A stretch of DNA of 64,000 nucleotides from Isoetes taiwanensis (GCA_021234155.1 JAJEKV010000083.1:3254573-3318572), one strand, 5' to 3'; positions 12,391-24,535 are shown, counted from the first letter of the stretch. Notes: generated by a model from the letters alone, not told the origin. Program-made: numbers and translations.

Positions 12391-13532
12391 AAATGACTAC
12401 AATTTAATAACAAGAGGAGACAATCGATAACTAATAAAAAGCAATTCAATTCGATTCTTATTCTGTTTGTTCCTCTTTACTCTCAATCAAACACATATGC
12501 TTTTACTCTTTTACTTGTTTACTTATCTCCAATTCCATGCATAGAAGCATAAAGTACATTTCTGTCACTATCATAGAACTTGTCAATGTACAAAAACATG
12601 CAAGCAATAATGTTGTTGGAGAAAATACAAAACATGAAATGCTACACGAAATATGAAATCCATGTGAAGCCAAGATGAGTATTAGGGCCTACCATATAAA
12701 ATACCAAAGGACAAACACAATTTAAATTAAGGAGTTTCAAGGTGCTACAAAGGGAGTTAATGCAATTGTTGATCTGGAATAATGCTAAACAACAATGATG
12801 CTTTAGCCTTGTGGGCCTATGCCCTTCATGTAAATCTATATATTCTATAAGATAATTGTGGTATCTGGAGCCACATGACTTCTAGTAAACTACAAAAGAA
12901 GGTAGATATATAAGAGCAAATAACAAACGCCTTTGCAACAAGTTTAGTGACAAGTTGAAAAATGTTGCGGGGAATAGAAAAGCCTAGCAACTTGCACAAA
13001 GAAAATAAGATGACAGTCACCACTGGCTATCCATAAGATGAGTTTAATTCCAAATAACACTCACTACTAAACTTGTGACTTTTTCTAAAGGCACGAGGAT
13101 ATCGAATATGACAATGGGATGTTAGAACTGTGAAAGACTAACCCACATGAAACATTACTAAGTTTCCACGAAAAATCACGATTACCTCATGTTTCAATAT
13201 TAAATTTACAATGTGCTCAATATCAAGCTTCTGGGAAGCATCCCATGTGCATAATAGGAGGATGGTATTGTGTAAAGAAATTGTCAAAACATGATTACCA
13301 TGTCCTATACAATACTAACAAGAATTTCAAAATCATTTTTTAACAAGCTACTATGATAGCATATTATGTGATGGCAGAGGATCCCGTTTATAATCCTTGT
13401 GGGTCTAGTGGGTGATTATAAAAACTACTTCGTGATTGCATGGTTCAATAATAAAAGTTGATAATAGGATGATCCCTTTTACTTAGGATGGTACATACAA
13501 GGCAACAAGAGCGCCCAAACTTTTTTGGATGA
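12391..13532. repeat. Dispersed repeat block, related to 22690-23620
   Basis: Both blocks share a long series of words in the same order and orientation, including the stretch around agccacatgacttct and the one around gtttccacgaaaaatca. They are clearly diverged. Non-coding. The present copy is interrupted at 13548 by a retroposed insertion; the other is not, which gives the empty-site structure. Confidence 0.8.
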
Positions 13533-14388
13533 CCCACCTTCCTAATTTTTTATTTTTTTTTTATTTTTTTAATAGCAAGAGTCAGTTTTACCATTAATTA
13601 TAAAATCTCAGGTACATAGCATGTTTTGCTTTATAAGGAAGCACATGAAAATGTAACAGAGCATTTAAGAGCATCATATTATCAATATGAGCTCTAGAAT
13701 AACAAGCCTAACAAAGTATCCGCAGGAAAAGTAGCAAAATGCTAATAAGCCAGTAAGAAAATGATCCTCGGTGTGAACAGGTCCAAGAAGTCTGAATTCA
13801 GTTGTTGAGGGAGGTAACTCTCAGTTTGAACTGCAAAAACCTGCAAAAAGGCAATCCTTCCCGAAACATAGCATAGATCAAGATTAGACAAGAGCAAGAG
13901 TGTGATAGGTAGATGGTTATGGAAGAGGGATTCCATGATCAGTGAAGAAGAAATCATTGAAGTAGGCATTAAAGGGGTCAAGGATCCAAAGAAGTATTGA
14001 TTCGGGCCCCAATTATTGGCTTAAAAGAGCCCTGAATTTATCTCGTCCTCCAAGAATATCGGCGAAGGAGCCATACAGACGCCTAGAAGTTTATGATTGT
14101 AGTACATGTTTTACGTATCTTGTCTTGTCACCGCCTTTCAGTGAGAATAAAATGATGGTTGGCCAAGAAAGCCCAAAGGCAGTGAATCTGAACCACTTCC
14201 CTGCAGAAAATAGATGCCCAAAGGTCTTCACTTTCTTTCAGATATCTCATCGCGCCCTTTTCATAAGAAAAGACTCCATAGATGTTGCTAGATCATTTTT
14301 CATGACCGGATCCATCGAGTCTTTGCCGAATGGCGAAGCCGCTCATCGAATTTCCTTGCTCCCTCCCCACGCACCCACCTTCCTAATT
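13533..14388 (-). mobile_element. Retroposed insertion with poly(A) tail and 15-bp target duplication
   Basis: The word cccaccttcctaatt occurs at 13533-13547 and again at 14374-14388 and brackets 826 bp. Inside, the left edge is an A/T-only run (13548-13573) that reads as a poly(A)-like tail on the minus strand. The related block at 23.6 kb lacks the insert. A poly(A) tail plus a 15-bp duplication is the signature of LINE-type target-primed insertion. The body has no LINE domains, so it could be a processed copy of an mRNA or non-coding RNA. The longest minus frame is 13742-13981 (79 codons), which I do not recognise. Confidence 0.8.
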
Positions 14389-14511
14389 ACTTTGGAGTGT
14401 TCCTAACCCATGCTATTATTTGTGCATTTAAAAAACACAATCTAACAAGAAGAGGAGGAATGACGAAAATCAATTGATTAATGAGATATCTAAACAATAT
14501 TAACAATGCTA

Positions 14512-15640
14512 TGATACGTCACAAAATAACTTGACTCCTGGAAGGAGAGGAACCTAGGAGGGGGTGTATTCTCCAGAGCATACACATGCATGCACCATGG
14601 TTTTACACACATACATATCATAATCATATATGCTAGAGTTGGGAGGGGAGAGGAGGGGAACTTGACCCAGCTTACTAGTACCACACATGCTTGCAAGTTT
14701 GAATTCAATATGTGCTACTGATAATTAGTATCAAAGCCAAGGTCAATTCCTCATGGAAACATTGGTGTGTTCCATGCTTGAGGGCAAACATCTTGAGGAA
14801 GGGGAGGAATTGATAGGTCTCTGCAGTATGGGATAAAGTCTTGGAAAGGTTTTGTACAATCGAGTAACTATTTCCACAAATGATTCACTCTTTTGGTGTG
14901 TTGATTATCACTAGAGATGTTAGTGTATCTGTCTATGATGTTCCTCTGTCATATACGACAGCCCACTGTATACACCATAGGATTCCCCCAGTGGCCATTT
15001 CGTCTTATGGGCCATCTGATTGTATCGTACCTGGGATGACTAGGTAGACAAGTAGAGGCCACAAAAGGTATCATCTCGTTCGTTTCTCTATGGACTCCTA
15101 TATCAGCAGAAGCAAACTATAAGCACTAAGATATCATAACACATCGATATCTCAAAGGGTAGCACTAGTCCATTTATCACATCCTATAAATAACATAACA
15201 CAATACAACATCAAATATATCGTAACTCACATAATATAGCTCCTACCCAGCCTCGAATTCAATTGAGATTTCGGCTGACGGCTAAAGCCTCCAGCTACAG
15301 ACAGAGGCATGGCAATGGCATGTTCTGTCGTAGACAATGGCTAGGGTTGACTGCCCCATCCGCTCTCCATGCATACTTTGCAGATAGGTTGAAACCAGCT
15401 ATGCTATGATTATAGCCTTTTGTAGATGCAATCCCATAGAATCACCCAATAGAACTATTATAGATTACATCTTTCTGGTCTGATGAGCCAGGAAAAGCCA
15501 AGTCCCTTTGGCGACTAGGGGAGGCCCCTCCAAACAGCAATGAGTCAGGGTGACACCTCAACCCAGGGGGTGTTAGACCCACATCCGGCTCACATGCATT
15601 AACTGAATATAAGTCTAACCCACTATAAGGAAGCCAGTAG
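14512..15640 (+). mobile_element. Small LTR-retroelement remnant (TRIM/LARD type), copy B
   Basis: An LTR-like segment starts TGATACG at 14512. The primer-binding-site remnant tagtatcaaagcc lies at 14726-14738, followed by about 900 bp of non-coding sequence colinear with 1540-2470. No gag or pol was found. It lies a little downstream of the retroposed insertion in the host repeat. Confidence 0.55.
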
Positions 15641-15649
15641 CTGCATTCA

Positions 15650-17200
15650 TCAGGATCCTACCTCCGGCATAGCAGACAGCTGCTTTAGATATACAACATA
15701 TTTGACTTGGGCATCTGCAATGGTTTGGTGCAATGGCCATTATCTGCTGGCTACACCTACAGACAAGAAAATTAGGGAGGCAGTTCCAGCATCATGGACT
15801 ATGTGCTGGTGGATGAGGGAGATCTGGACTTAATTGCCCACGTTAGAGTTGGCACAAATAATGAAGATGAAGAAATAGACTCAAACCATCAACTGCTTTT
15901 CCTCTAGGTAGCTTAGCAGTCTGTTTTGGGCACGTGCGTTCCCTGCCATGCTTGCCCAAGTTGTGACTAGACTACGATCATGCAAAAATGTATACTCAGA
16001 TGCTCAACAGCCAGTTGGAAGGAATTCTGCAGCTTCTCACACTACAGCAACAGACTGACCAGTTGTTTAAGGTGCTTGTGACTCCGGGCGAGAAACGCTT
16101 TGGCAGAAGCTGTTCATGAAGGACATCAGGGACTACAACCTTTCCCTATAACCAGTGGTTTGATGGTGAGTGTAGGGAGCTCAAATGCTTGCTTCGACAT
16201 GTTACTAAACCTGCTTTGCGCCTCATTTCAATTAAAAAAAAAAAACCTATTCATTTATGAAGGGCAAAGAAAGCCAGATACATTGTGGAGAACCAGAGGA
16301 AAATGTTCTACCTCCTGGACGGCACCTCAGGACATTCTAGAGAAAAGTCCTATACGAACCCCTGCAGCCCATGGGAAATGTCACCGATCAGTGGGTATAA
16401 TACTTGTGCCAGGGTTGAGGATAGCAGGAATCACCAACATGACCTCTATTGCTGCTTCGTTGACCCGCAAAGGCTTTTGACACCGTGCCTCGAAAAAAGT
16501 TATGGGAAAGATTAAGACAATTGGGAGCCTCTATAGACTTACAAAATGCGGTGTACAGGCTCTATGTGACTTGCTCTGACACAGATAGGACAACGTGTCA
16601 ATAGTAGTCCTGGGGTTCGATAGGGGTGTCCGCATTCTCCAATGTTGTTTGATCTCTAATTGATCAATTGGAAGGATGACTTATGGAACGTGGAGGTGAT
16701 GGAGCTCAGCTTGTGCACCAGATTATTAAGCAGCTCATATATGCCGATGATGTCGACCTCCTAGCCCACACCGCAAAAGATATGCAGCAACATTTGTACG
16801 TCCTGGACACTTTCTGTCAAGCCATAGGAATGCTGGTAAATTTGGTTAAGACTAAGGTACTCCTTGCCTCATCTTCATGCCAACTGAGGCCTCCCTCCTT
16901 CACTTATCAGGGGCAAAACGTGGAGGTAACACCTACGTACAAGTACTCGGGCATAGAGTTTCCCACTATTACATACTGGGGCACTTTCGTCCGACTATAG
17001 GTGACAGCGGGTTAGAAGGCACTATATGCAATGCATAACAACAGTTACAAAACAGAGCTATATGATTGTGCTCATCTGCCACACTTGTTCAGGGTCTTGG
17101 TGCCCTTTCTTTTGTACAGGATCAAAGGTTGGAGTCCGACCATATTCCTGGCCACCTAGAATGAAATGGAGCAGGTGCAAAAGGTCTTTCTAGCTCGGCA
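15650..17200 (+). pseudogene. LINE ORF2 relic, internally deleted
   Basis: The end of an endonuclease domain is readable at 15779-15900 (MDYVLVDEGDLDLIAHVRVG, then SNHQLL in place of the usual SDH). A linker with WFDGECRELK follows, then RT pieces: a degraded motif A (near 16480), a broken motif B (near 16620) and an intact YADDVDLLAHT motif C (near 16750). LRPPSFTYQGQNVEVTPTYK matches the minus-strand relic at 4438-6760, so both belong to one family. Large parts of the fingers and palm are missing and many stops interrupt it. An A run lies at 16233-16244. Confidence 0.8.
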
Positions 17201-17586
17201 CTTGGGATAAAATCCATAGTCCCCTACCTGATTCTTCTGCAGGAGAAAAGTTTCTTGCCTTTACAGTGGGCGACACTCAACCGCCACATTATCTACTTCC
17301 AGAAGGTAGTTGATATGGGCAACAACTGTTTCTCCAACCTGGCTTACACAGTAGTCGTGGGTCCGCAACGTCTGCTAGAAGAAGAGGCGAGCTTAGTGGT
17401 TCTCCAAATGGAATGTGGAAGAGCACAGGTGCATACAGGTGGAAACCGAAGAGGACCACCATCACTTATGTCAGTATCTTAACACTTGGTTCCTCTGCAA
17501 GCCTTGGGATACTAGGAGCCTTTGAGTAGATTAAGACATCATACTGTTTGGGGTCTAGGTTCGGGAACTCCTGCAAGACAGCCCTC

Positions 17587-18185
17587 TGTGAGGACCCGTG
17601 GATCGAACAGGAGAATCCGGGGGACTATGTCACGCGGGATTTGCAAGAAGAGAACAAGAAGAAGAAAACAGAACAAAAGAGAACAATGAGAGGAAAATGA
17701 TAAGCTTCCTTGATATCAATGATGAACATACATGAGCTCTCGCAATCGAGAGAAGACTGAAATGAGACAAGACTCAAAACTCATCTAAAAACTCATGTGC
17801 TAGCTCTACTCATATATATAGTACAATGGCCTTTGGCCCAATATAGACACTCTGACTGATCTCGGTGCCGACTCCTGGAAGGAGGCCTGATTTGCAGGAA
17901 TGCTGGCGGTGCCTCTTGAAGTGCCTGAAATCACGATGACGCTGACGCGGGCGGTGACTTGCCGTCACTTGTCTAAGCGGCGCCTCTTGGTAGCAGACCC
18001 AGGCTTTGACTGCGTGGTCTGCTGCTTGGTCTTTTGCTGGGCTTTTGACGGCTGACCCGTGCCTGTCTGTGGATCCTTGAGCTTGACTTGGTCCGTCGTA
18101 TGCATGAATAGTCCTGTACCAGGAGGCACAGGACTAACACATACTACGAACTCTAGATCAACCCCATTCTTACATGGGGTCCACA
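17587..18185 (-). mobile_element. Probable solo LTR
   Basis: Bounded by TGTGAGGACCC at 17587 and GGGGTCCACA ending at 18185, a TG...CA pair with inverted ends. Read on the minus strand it has a TATA-like TATATATA near 17815. A pyrimidine-rich segment follows, ending in a run made of TTCTTCTTGTTCTC-like words. No primer-binding site or polypurine tract flanks it and no coding region adjoins, so a solo LTR fits. The flanking five bases (ccctc and atgct) do not match, so the edges or the interpretation may be off. Confidence 0.5.
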
Positions 18186-18414
18186 ATGCTACCTACATTT
18201 ACATTTGTCACTAAAAATTAATAGCGTCCATTCGTATAGGTGAACATCGCCTCTGAATTGAGATATGTAGATGGGCTCGAGAGGCGCACGAGAATAGACT
18301 CTATAATTGTTGCCAATAGGGCAATTGAGGACAATGTCACACATTGTCGCAATGTCCAACATTCAATCACATTAGAGTCCGCTATGCTGAGCTACTTCTA
18401 CCTGATCAACTGCT

Positions 18415-18840
18415 TCATGCGCTACTGGCACAGCTTCAATGGTTCTGCTAGGATCTTTTCTCCAAGATATCATGGATATGCGCCCTCAATTATGTCCTCA
18501 AATACGGCACCAAGCATAAAATGTATCGTAGAGTAGCATTGTACAATCTCTTGGCTTACCTATTACTGCCAAGGTTTTTCCTCGCAAACCCTTTGGGACA
18601 GGGGTTTTTTAATCAACAGTAATACGCTTACCGTGTTCTATATTTGGGTCCCATAGGCCAATTGGTCTCCGCGAACGATAAAAATCAATTCAATTTCATA
18701 GCCTTCGTTGTCTAGTGCTCGACCAACACTCGGGAGATTTAGTATTGATTGCAGTATGGGACATGGGCATGCAATAAAGGGGGGTTTTTTCTACCATTTC
18801 GTATTTGTATACTTACTATTGGGGAGGGGGGAGAGGAAGG
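18415..18840. repeat. Dispersed repeat block, copy at 18.4 kb
   Basis: Colinear with 20399-20805, same orientation, clearly recognisable from gttctgctaggatcttttctcc to the G-rich run gggaggggg. Non-coding. 18186-18414 between the solo LTR and this block has no recognised content. Confidence 0.8.
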
Positions 18841-19208
18841 TTTTTGTTTTTTTTGAAGGACGAAAGCCAAAAAGTTTATTAATCAGATAAAAAGTACAAA
18901 ATTTACATGTCTCATCTAATTGTGTAAGCACAAAAAGATGTCACAGGAGCATGAGCCTGGAGCACAATGTACTTACTCCAGAATAGGAGACTAATGATAA
19001 GAATCAATTCGAAGATACTGAATCCAGATGCGTTCCATCCTTTCTGATTCAAGGGAGGAACACTCGTAGGCTGTCAATATCTTTTTCTGGGCCACCATAA
19101 TAACACCGCGTGCAGAAGAATTCATGCCCTGAAAGATGTGGTGTCAACGACGCTCCCATATCGACCATAGGAGCCAACCGGAACCAAGATGGAATGCCCT
19201 TTGTTTAG
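18841..19208 (-). mobile_element. 5'-truncated LINE 3' end with poly(A)
   Basis: Reading leftward on the minus strand, the end of a LINE ORF2 is visible: FHLGSGWLLWS. This matches FHLASGWLLWC at the C-terminus of the LINE ending near 43990. A 3' tail follows with an A-rich end, seen as a T run at 18841-18856. At the equivalent position in the sister repeat (20806-20939) there is unrelated sequence, consistent with insertion here. Confidence 0.75.
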
Positions 19209-19957
19209 CTGGGAGAGAATCAACAGCATAGCTTCTACAGCTAGGTGTGATCTATGCACAGGCCAAATAACAAATTGGAGTTATTGGAACTAACTAGGAA
19301 GATCATCTACTACTGGCTACTATGTCTCTACCCCCCTTCCCTCATATACAAGAGGTGCAACCAATGATCAACCAACATCATAGATCATCCATAACTTGAG
19401 AAATGACATAGAATCAACTAATCCTAATCACATGCATCTAACTTGCACTTGGTATTCATCAAACAGGATTCATGATCAAAACTGTGGGTTCTACAATGGC
19501 TCTACTAGGATAGGACATGCTAACCCATATGGTATGCTAACCCCCCCAGACGAACTACACTACATATCTACTCCAAATACCTACTCTTGAGCTGCCACCT
19601 CCAGCTCCTAGCATCTCAATCTCTTGCAAATAGTTTGGGGGAGATGTGCTCCAAACTAATGCGCATATGCCGGGGATGTTATTACATGTTATTGTATCGA
19701 ATATGATCCTCGAATCAGAATTGCTGGCGCGATTCAAGATAGGTAGCAAAAAATGGGGCAAAATCGGGTTTGGTTTAGGGTTTGGACTTCAATAGGTTAG
19801 GTTCATATGCTTGATGCACTTGGCACTAATGGGATGCATCCACCTGGTATGGACACTAATAGGTTGAGTCCACGTGGAAAGTAGTTCTCCATATCGTAAG
19901 GTGGCTAAGTTGTATTAATAACTTGGTCCCCCCCATGCTAGGCATGTCCTATCTCGG
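19209..19957. repeat. Dispersed repeat family R2, copy 2
   Basis: Colinear with 2515-3260 and 20940-21636. It has a single unit where the other family members have the 69-bp doublet. Non-coding. Confidence 0.8.
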
Positions 19958-20398
19958 TGAATACAATTATCACAAATAAGCGAGCTCTATGTTATCATCC
20001 ACATGTACACATAAATGTTTCTAGATTGTCCATTACGTCAATTAGCCTGCACATTCCTTTCCAATAAGTCTTTAATTCTAGAATGGGACTCGCATGAAAC
20101 CAACAAACCGCAAATCACAGAGAATAAGGTACTGCTGAGAGAGAAGAGGAAGCGCCGATGAGATGTTGCTGCAGAATCGCGCCTAAAATAGCGAACTCCC
20201 AACCAGAATGGGCATGCGCCGCCTGCATGCATGCAAAACATGCATGCTCGTTCCATTCTAGAATGGCGATCCGATGTCTCGGATCGATGGGATAGTTGTT
20301 GACTCATGGCAAATATGTACGCTAAATTTGGCAATTGTTTGTCCCTTATGTTTGCCATCTTTTGGCAATAGAATGTACGATGGCCATCGCAGCATGTT
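19958..20398. repeat. Inverted block related to 3261-3560, with MITE insertion
   Basis: After the shared R2 end, the sequence is the reverse complement of 3340-3545/10865-11065 rather than its direct continuation. The same inverted arrangement is seen at 21637-21860. It is broken at 20076-20290 by a MITE and a short extra segment; the two halves of the host word aagtcttta...agttgttgac resume on either side. Confidence 0.75.
20076..20263. mobile_element. MITE-like element with 21-bp imperfect terminal inverted repeats
   Basis: The left end TTCTAGAATGGGACTCGCATG and the reverse complement of the right end agree at 18 of 21 positions. The 188-bp element is absent from the sister block at 21.7 kb, so it is an insertion. 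No coding capacity. A further 27 bp (20264-20290) with its own small palindrome is also absent from the sister. A TTAA-like word precedes the element, but no clean target duplication was found, so its superfamily is unassigned. Confidence 0.6.
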
Positions 20399-20805
20399 AA
20401 CATGCGCTGCTGGCATGGCTTCAGTAGTTCTGCTAGGATCTTTTCTCCAAGATATCATGGATGCATGCTCCCAATGTCCTCAAACATGGCACCAAGCATA
20501 AAATGTATCATAACATACCATTATACAATCTCTTGGCTTACTTATTACTCCCAACATTTTTCCTCGCAAACCCTTCGGGATGGGGTTTTTTTAATCAGCA
20601 GTAATATGCTTATTGTATTCTACATTTGGGTCCCATAGGCCAATTGGTCTCCGCGAACGATAAAAATCAATTCAATTTCATAGCCTTCATTGTCTAGTGC
20701 TCGATCAACACTCGAGAGATTTAGTATTGATTGCAGTATGGGATATGGGCGTGCAATTACCATTTCGTATTTGTATACTTACCATTGGGGAGGGGGGAGG
20801 GGAGG
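20399..20805. repeat. Dispersed repeat block, copy at 20.4 kb
   Basis: Colinear with 18415-18840. The two copies diverge at the G-rich run where the LINE tail is inserted in the other. 20806-20939 has no match and no recognised content. Confidence 0.8.
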
Positions 20806-20939
20806 GTTTTGCCATTACCTGGGGCGAAATACATACTTTAGGGATTAAATTAGCTTCTAAAGATCAATATACTATAGTTGTTTTTGGACACTCTTCGAAC
20901 GCAAACATCCATATCCCCTTATTACTAAGTGCATCCCCC

Positions 20940-21636
20940 GGGAATCAACAACATAGCTTCTACAACCAGGTGCGCTCTATGCACAGGCCAAATACATCTA
21001 CTACTGGCTACTATGTCTCTACCCCCCTTCCCTCATATACAAGAGGTGCAGCCAATGATCAACCAATATCATATATCATCCATAACTTGAGAAATGACAT
21101 AGAATCAACTAATCCTAATCACATGCATCTAACTTGCAATTGGTGTTCATCGAACAGGATTCATGATCAAAACTGTGGGTTCTACAATGGCTCTACTAGG
21201 ATAGGACATGCTAACCCATCTGGGATGCTAACCCCCCATATGAACTACACTACTTATCTACTCCAAATACCTGCTCTTGAGCTGCTCCTAGCACCTCCAT
21301 CTCTTGCAGGTAGTTTGGGGCAGATGCACTCCACGCTAATGCGCATATGCTAAGGATGTTATTACATGTTATTGTATCGAATATGATCCTCGAACCAGAA
21401 TTGTCAGCGCGATTCAAGATAGGTAGTAGAAAATGGTGCAAAATGGGGTTTGGTTTAGGGTTTGGACTTAAATAGGTTAGGGTTCATATGATTGATGCAC
21501 TAATGGGATGCATTCACCCGGCATGGACACCAATAGGTTGGTTCCACCTGGAAAATAGTTCTTCATAGTGTAAGGTGGCTAAGTTGTATTAATAACTTGG
21601 TCCCCCCATGCTAGGCATGTCCTATCTCGGTGAGTA
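20940..21636. repeat. Dispersed repeat family R2, copy 3
   Basis: Colinear with 2515-3260 and 19209-19957. The long open frame 20697-21353 runs through it but breaks in the other copies and resembles no family, so it is not annotated as a gene. Confidence 0.8.
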
Positions 21637-22200
21637 CAATTATCACAAATAAGCGAGCTCTACGTTATCATCCACATGTACATGTAAATGTTTCTAGACA
21701 GTCCATTGCCACAATTAGCTTGCACATTCCTTTCCAATAAGTCTTTAAAAGTTGTTGACCCATGCCAAATATGTATGCTAAATTTGGCAATTATTTTTCC
21801 CTTATGTTTGCCATCTTTTGGCAATAGAGTGTACGATGGCCATCGCAACGTGCTAACATGGTATATGTTACGTACAACATTCGATCTAGGTAGTAGGCTT
21901 GAGATACTCATGATATAAATGCATGACAAAAGTACCAAGTGTCGGACAACCAATTAAGTGTTTGCAAAGCAAAAGCACATCTAATTTAGTATAAATGAAA
22001 CACACTCGAGCCTCTCCATATAAACAGATGCTAGATATGGCATTTATCCACATGAAACACTAGGGTGGGGAGCGGGGGAGGGAAGGGGGTGGTGTGTGCC
22101 TAGCCTCGAGGCACATGTTTGCATCTCATGAATTCATTAATTGGACTATTTGATGTTCCCCTAGAGTATATGGCATAAGTATATATAGTCTACTGCCACG
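21637..22200. repeat. Inverted block within a repeat unit
   Basis: Reverse complement of the 3265-3560/10780-11085 segment, while sequence on both sides (R2 before, 22201 onward after) is in direct orientation. Both inverted sub-blocks can be seen: the one around 21700-21860 and the one around 22090-22170, whose words in reverse complement are those near 3265-3320. Confidence 0.75.
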
Positions 22201-23746
22201 TCACAGTACAAGTCTCGCCACTTGTACATGGATGCTTGTCTTAGTGAAGCTTTGGGAAGCGAATATGTTCGAAGGGGTAAAAATGGCTCATTCATTAATC
22301 CAACTCTACCACGAAAATATATTTTTAGTATAAATTTGCCTATGAAGAGGTCTCCCGCCATTGCATCTATTTGCACATGTGCATATCAACTCAGAAGTGA
22401 AATATGTAGGTGAAATAAGTGTTGTCAAATAGGAGCCGTAGAGAATGGATGTCACACACTTCAAATTTGTAGAATATTGTTACCAAAGGAAAGTATGCTG
22501 TTTTCTTTGCATCGACTTCATCTCCATATGAGCTTTTACAAACATCTCAAGTGGTTGCTCTTGCATCTTAGGTCCTAAACAACTGCAACATTTACTTTGA
22601 GGTTAGTGTATTAATTTGTATAGATTTCTCAGATGCCTATTACTATCAAGGTTGTCACTTAAAAACTTTTCAGAAAGAGAGTTTTTTACTCCTCCACAGT
22701 AATGATCATATGCTATTCTTTGTATTGAGTACAATTCAATTCAACTCTTATTTCTTTAGTTCCTCACTACTCTCCGTCAAACTCATAAACTTTTTCCATT
22801 TAATCAATTTGTTAGAGAAAATACAAATCATGGAATGCTACACGAAATATGACATGAACCCAAGATGGGTGTCGGGGCCTACCATATAAACTATCAAAGG
22901 ACAAGCACAATTCAAATACAGGGTTTCAAGGTACGACAAAGGGAGTTAATGCAATTGTTGATCTTGAATCGTACTAAACAAGAATGATGCATTAGCCTTT
23001 GGGCCCTTTCATGTAAATCTATACATTCTATAAGATGGTTGTGGTATCTAGAGCCACATGACTTCTAATAACTATAGAAGAAGGCACATATAAAAAGAGC
23101 AAATAATAAGCATGTATTTGAGGGGAATAGAAAACCCTAACAATCTGCACAAAGGAAATAAGGTGAGAGTCACCACTAGCCATCCATAAGATGAATTTCA
23201 TTCCAAATAACACTCATTATTGAAGATTTAAGGTTGTGGCTTTTGTAAAGACAACAAGGCTATTGGACATGACAATGGATGTCTGTGAAATACTAACCCA
23301 TATGAGATATTACTAAGTTTCCACGAAAAATCATGGTTACCTCATGTTTCAATATTGAATTCACAACGTGTTGAATATCAAGCTTCTCGGAAGCATCATG
23401 TGTGCATAATAAGAAGAATCGTATTGTGTAGTACTAAAGAGAATTTCAAAATCATTTTATAACAAGCTACTATGACAGCATATTTATAATGCTTGTGGGT
23501 CTAGAGGGTGATTATAAAAACTACTTCGTGGTTGCATGGTTCAATAACAAAAGTTGAAAATAGGATGATCCCTTTTACTTAGTAACGAAGCAATTGGAGG
23601 ATGGTAAATTTTTTGGATGGCCCATTTTCCGAACCTAGCCTATGCTATTATTTGTGCACTTAAAAGACTCATTCTAACAAGAAGAGGAGGAATAACCAAA
23701 GCCAATTGGTTTTTGAGATACGTAAACAATACTAACAATGCTATGA
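22201..23746. repeat. Dispersed repeat block, related to 11086-13535
   Basis: First part matches 11086-11420 and second part matches 12391-13535, same order and orientation, with the sequence between them largely missing. Non-coding. It supplies the empty site for the retroposed insertion at 13548. Confidence 0.75.
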
Positions 23747-23887
23747 TATGCAGCAAAATAACTTCCCTTAGTACGCACATCATGATGCATAGAGAACCCA
23801 TATAATAGCCCTAATGCTTCCTATTTGCCCCATTGGGGACTCTCTGTATTTTTATTACTATTATTAATAACAAAAAACACACTCTTA

Positions 23888-23923
<36 letters not shown>

Positions 23924-23938
23924 GCAGCAAAATAACTT
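23747..23938 (+). mobile_element. Short retroposon with poly(A) and 18-bp target duplication
   Basis: The word tatgcagcaaaataactt occurs at 23747-23764 and at 23921-23938, bracketing a 156-bp insert that ends in a run of about 28 A. The two sister LTR-like copies lack the insert, which confirms the empty site. I see no tRNA-like A and B boxes, so it may be a 5'-truncated copy of a longer element or transcript. Confidence 0.85.
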
Positions 23939-24157
23939 GACTCCAGGAAGGGGGTCCCAGTAGGGGGTTATTCTCCACAAAATCTAGAGCATACACAAGC
24001 ATGCACCATCACTTTACGCACAGCACCATCACTTTACGCACACATATATCATAATCGTATATGACAGAGTCGTGTGGAAAGGGTAACTTGAGCCAGCTTA
24101 TTAGCTATTCACACAGGCCTGCGAATTTGAATTCAACAGGTGCTAGCGCGTAACAAT

Positions 24158-24170
24158 TGGTATCAAAGCC
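24158..24170 (+). other. Primer-binding site complementary to initiator Met tRNA
   Basis: tggtatcaaagcc differs at one position from TGGTATCAGAGCC, the site used by many plant LTR retroelements. It lies two bases after a CA that would end the LTR. Confidence 0.65.
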
Positions 24171-24300
24171 AATGTTCAATTCCTCGTGGCAACATTAACG
24201 TATTTCACATGTTTGAGGGCAAACATCTCAAGAAAGAGGAGGAATTGAATATGGTCTTGTGGGGTATGGGATAAAGTCTTAGAAAAGTTGGGTCCCATTG

Positions 24301-24535
24301 ATAACTATTTCCACGAAGGATTCACTCTTTTTGTGTGCTGGTTATCGATAAAGATGCTAGTGGATAACGATTTCCACGAAGGATACGCTCCTTTTGTGTC
24401 CTGGTTATCTCGTTAAAGATGCTATTGTGTAACAATCCAACTATTGGATCGTGGATAACGATTTCCACGAAGGATAGGCTCCTTTTGGGTCCTTTTATCG
24501 TTAAAGATGCTAATGTGTAACAATCCAACCATGGG
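24301..24535. repeat. Three-unit tandem repeat, 60-90 bp units
   Basis: The word ataac.atttccacgaaggat begins each unit (24301, near 24363, near 24453), followed by a ttttgtgtcctggttatc-like word and aaagatgcta. Units two and three add a tgtgtaacaatccaac tail. Sister copies near 1660 and 14860 have one unit, so expansion happened here. Confidence 0.85.

Larger units (their letters stand above)
23744..24300 (+). mobile_element. Small LTR-retroelement remnant (TRIM/LARD type), copy C
   Basis: The LTR-like segment begins TGATATG at 23744, is split by a retroposon at 23765-23920, and ends in ..taaca near 24155. It is followed at 24158-24170 by tggtatcaaagcc, the best-preserved primer-binding site of the three copies. 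The following sequence is colinear with 1540 onward and 14740 onward. It degenerates into a tandem repeat at 24301. Confidence 0.6.

Noticed and set aside
14021-14373. Organelle DNA insertion
   Set aside because: No organellar gene could be recognised; the segment is bounded by a target duplication and a poly(A) tail, which explains it as a retrocopy.
17587-18185. Full LTR retrotransposon
   Set aside because: No second LTR, primer-binding site, polypurine tract or coding region is next to it.
20697-21353. 218-codon open frame
   Set aside because: It runs through a dispersed repeat and is broken in the sister copies at 2.5 and 19.2 kb. No family resemblance.
24301-24535. CRISPR array
   Set aside because: Three unequal 60-90 bp units with no constant repeat/spacer pattern, in a plant nuclear context.
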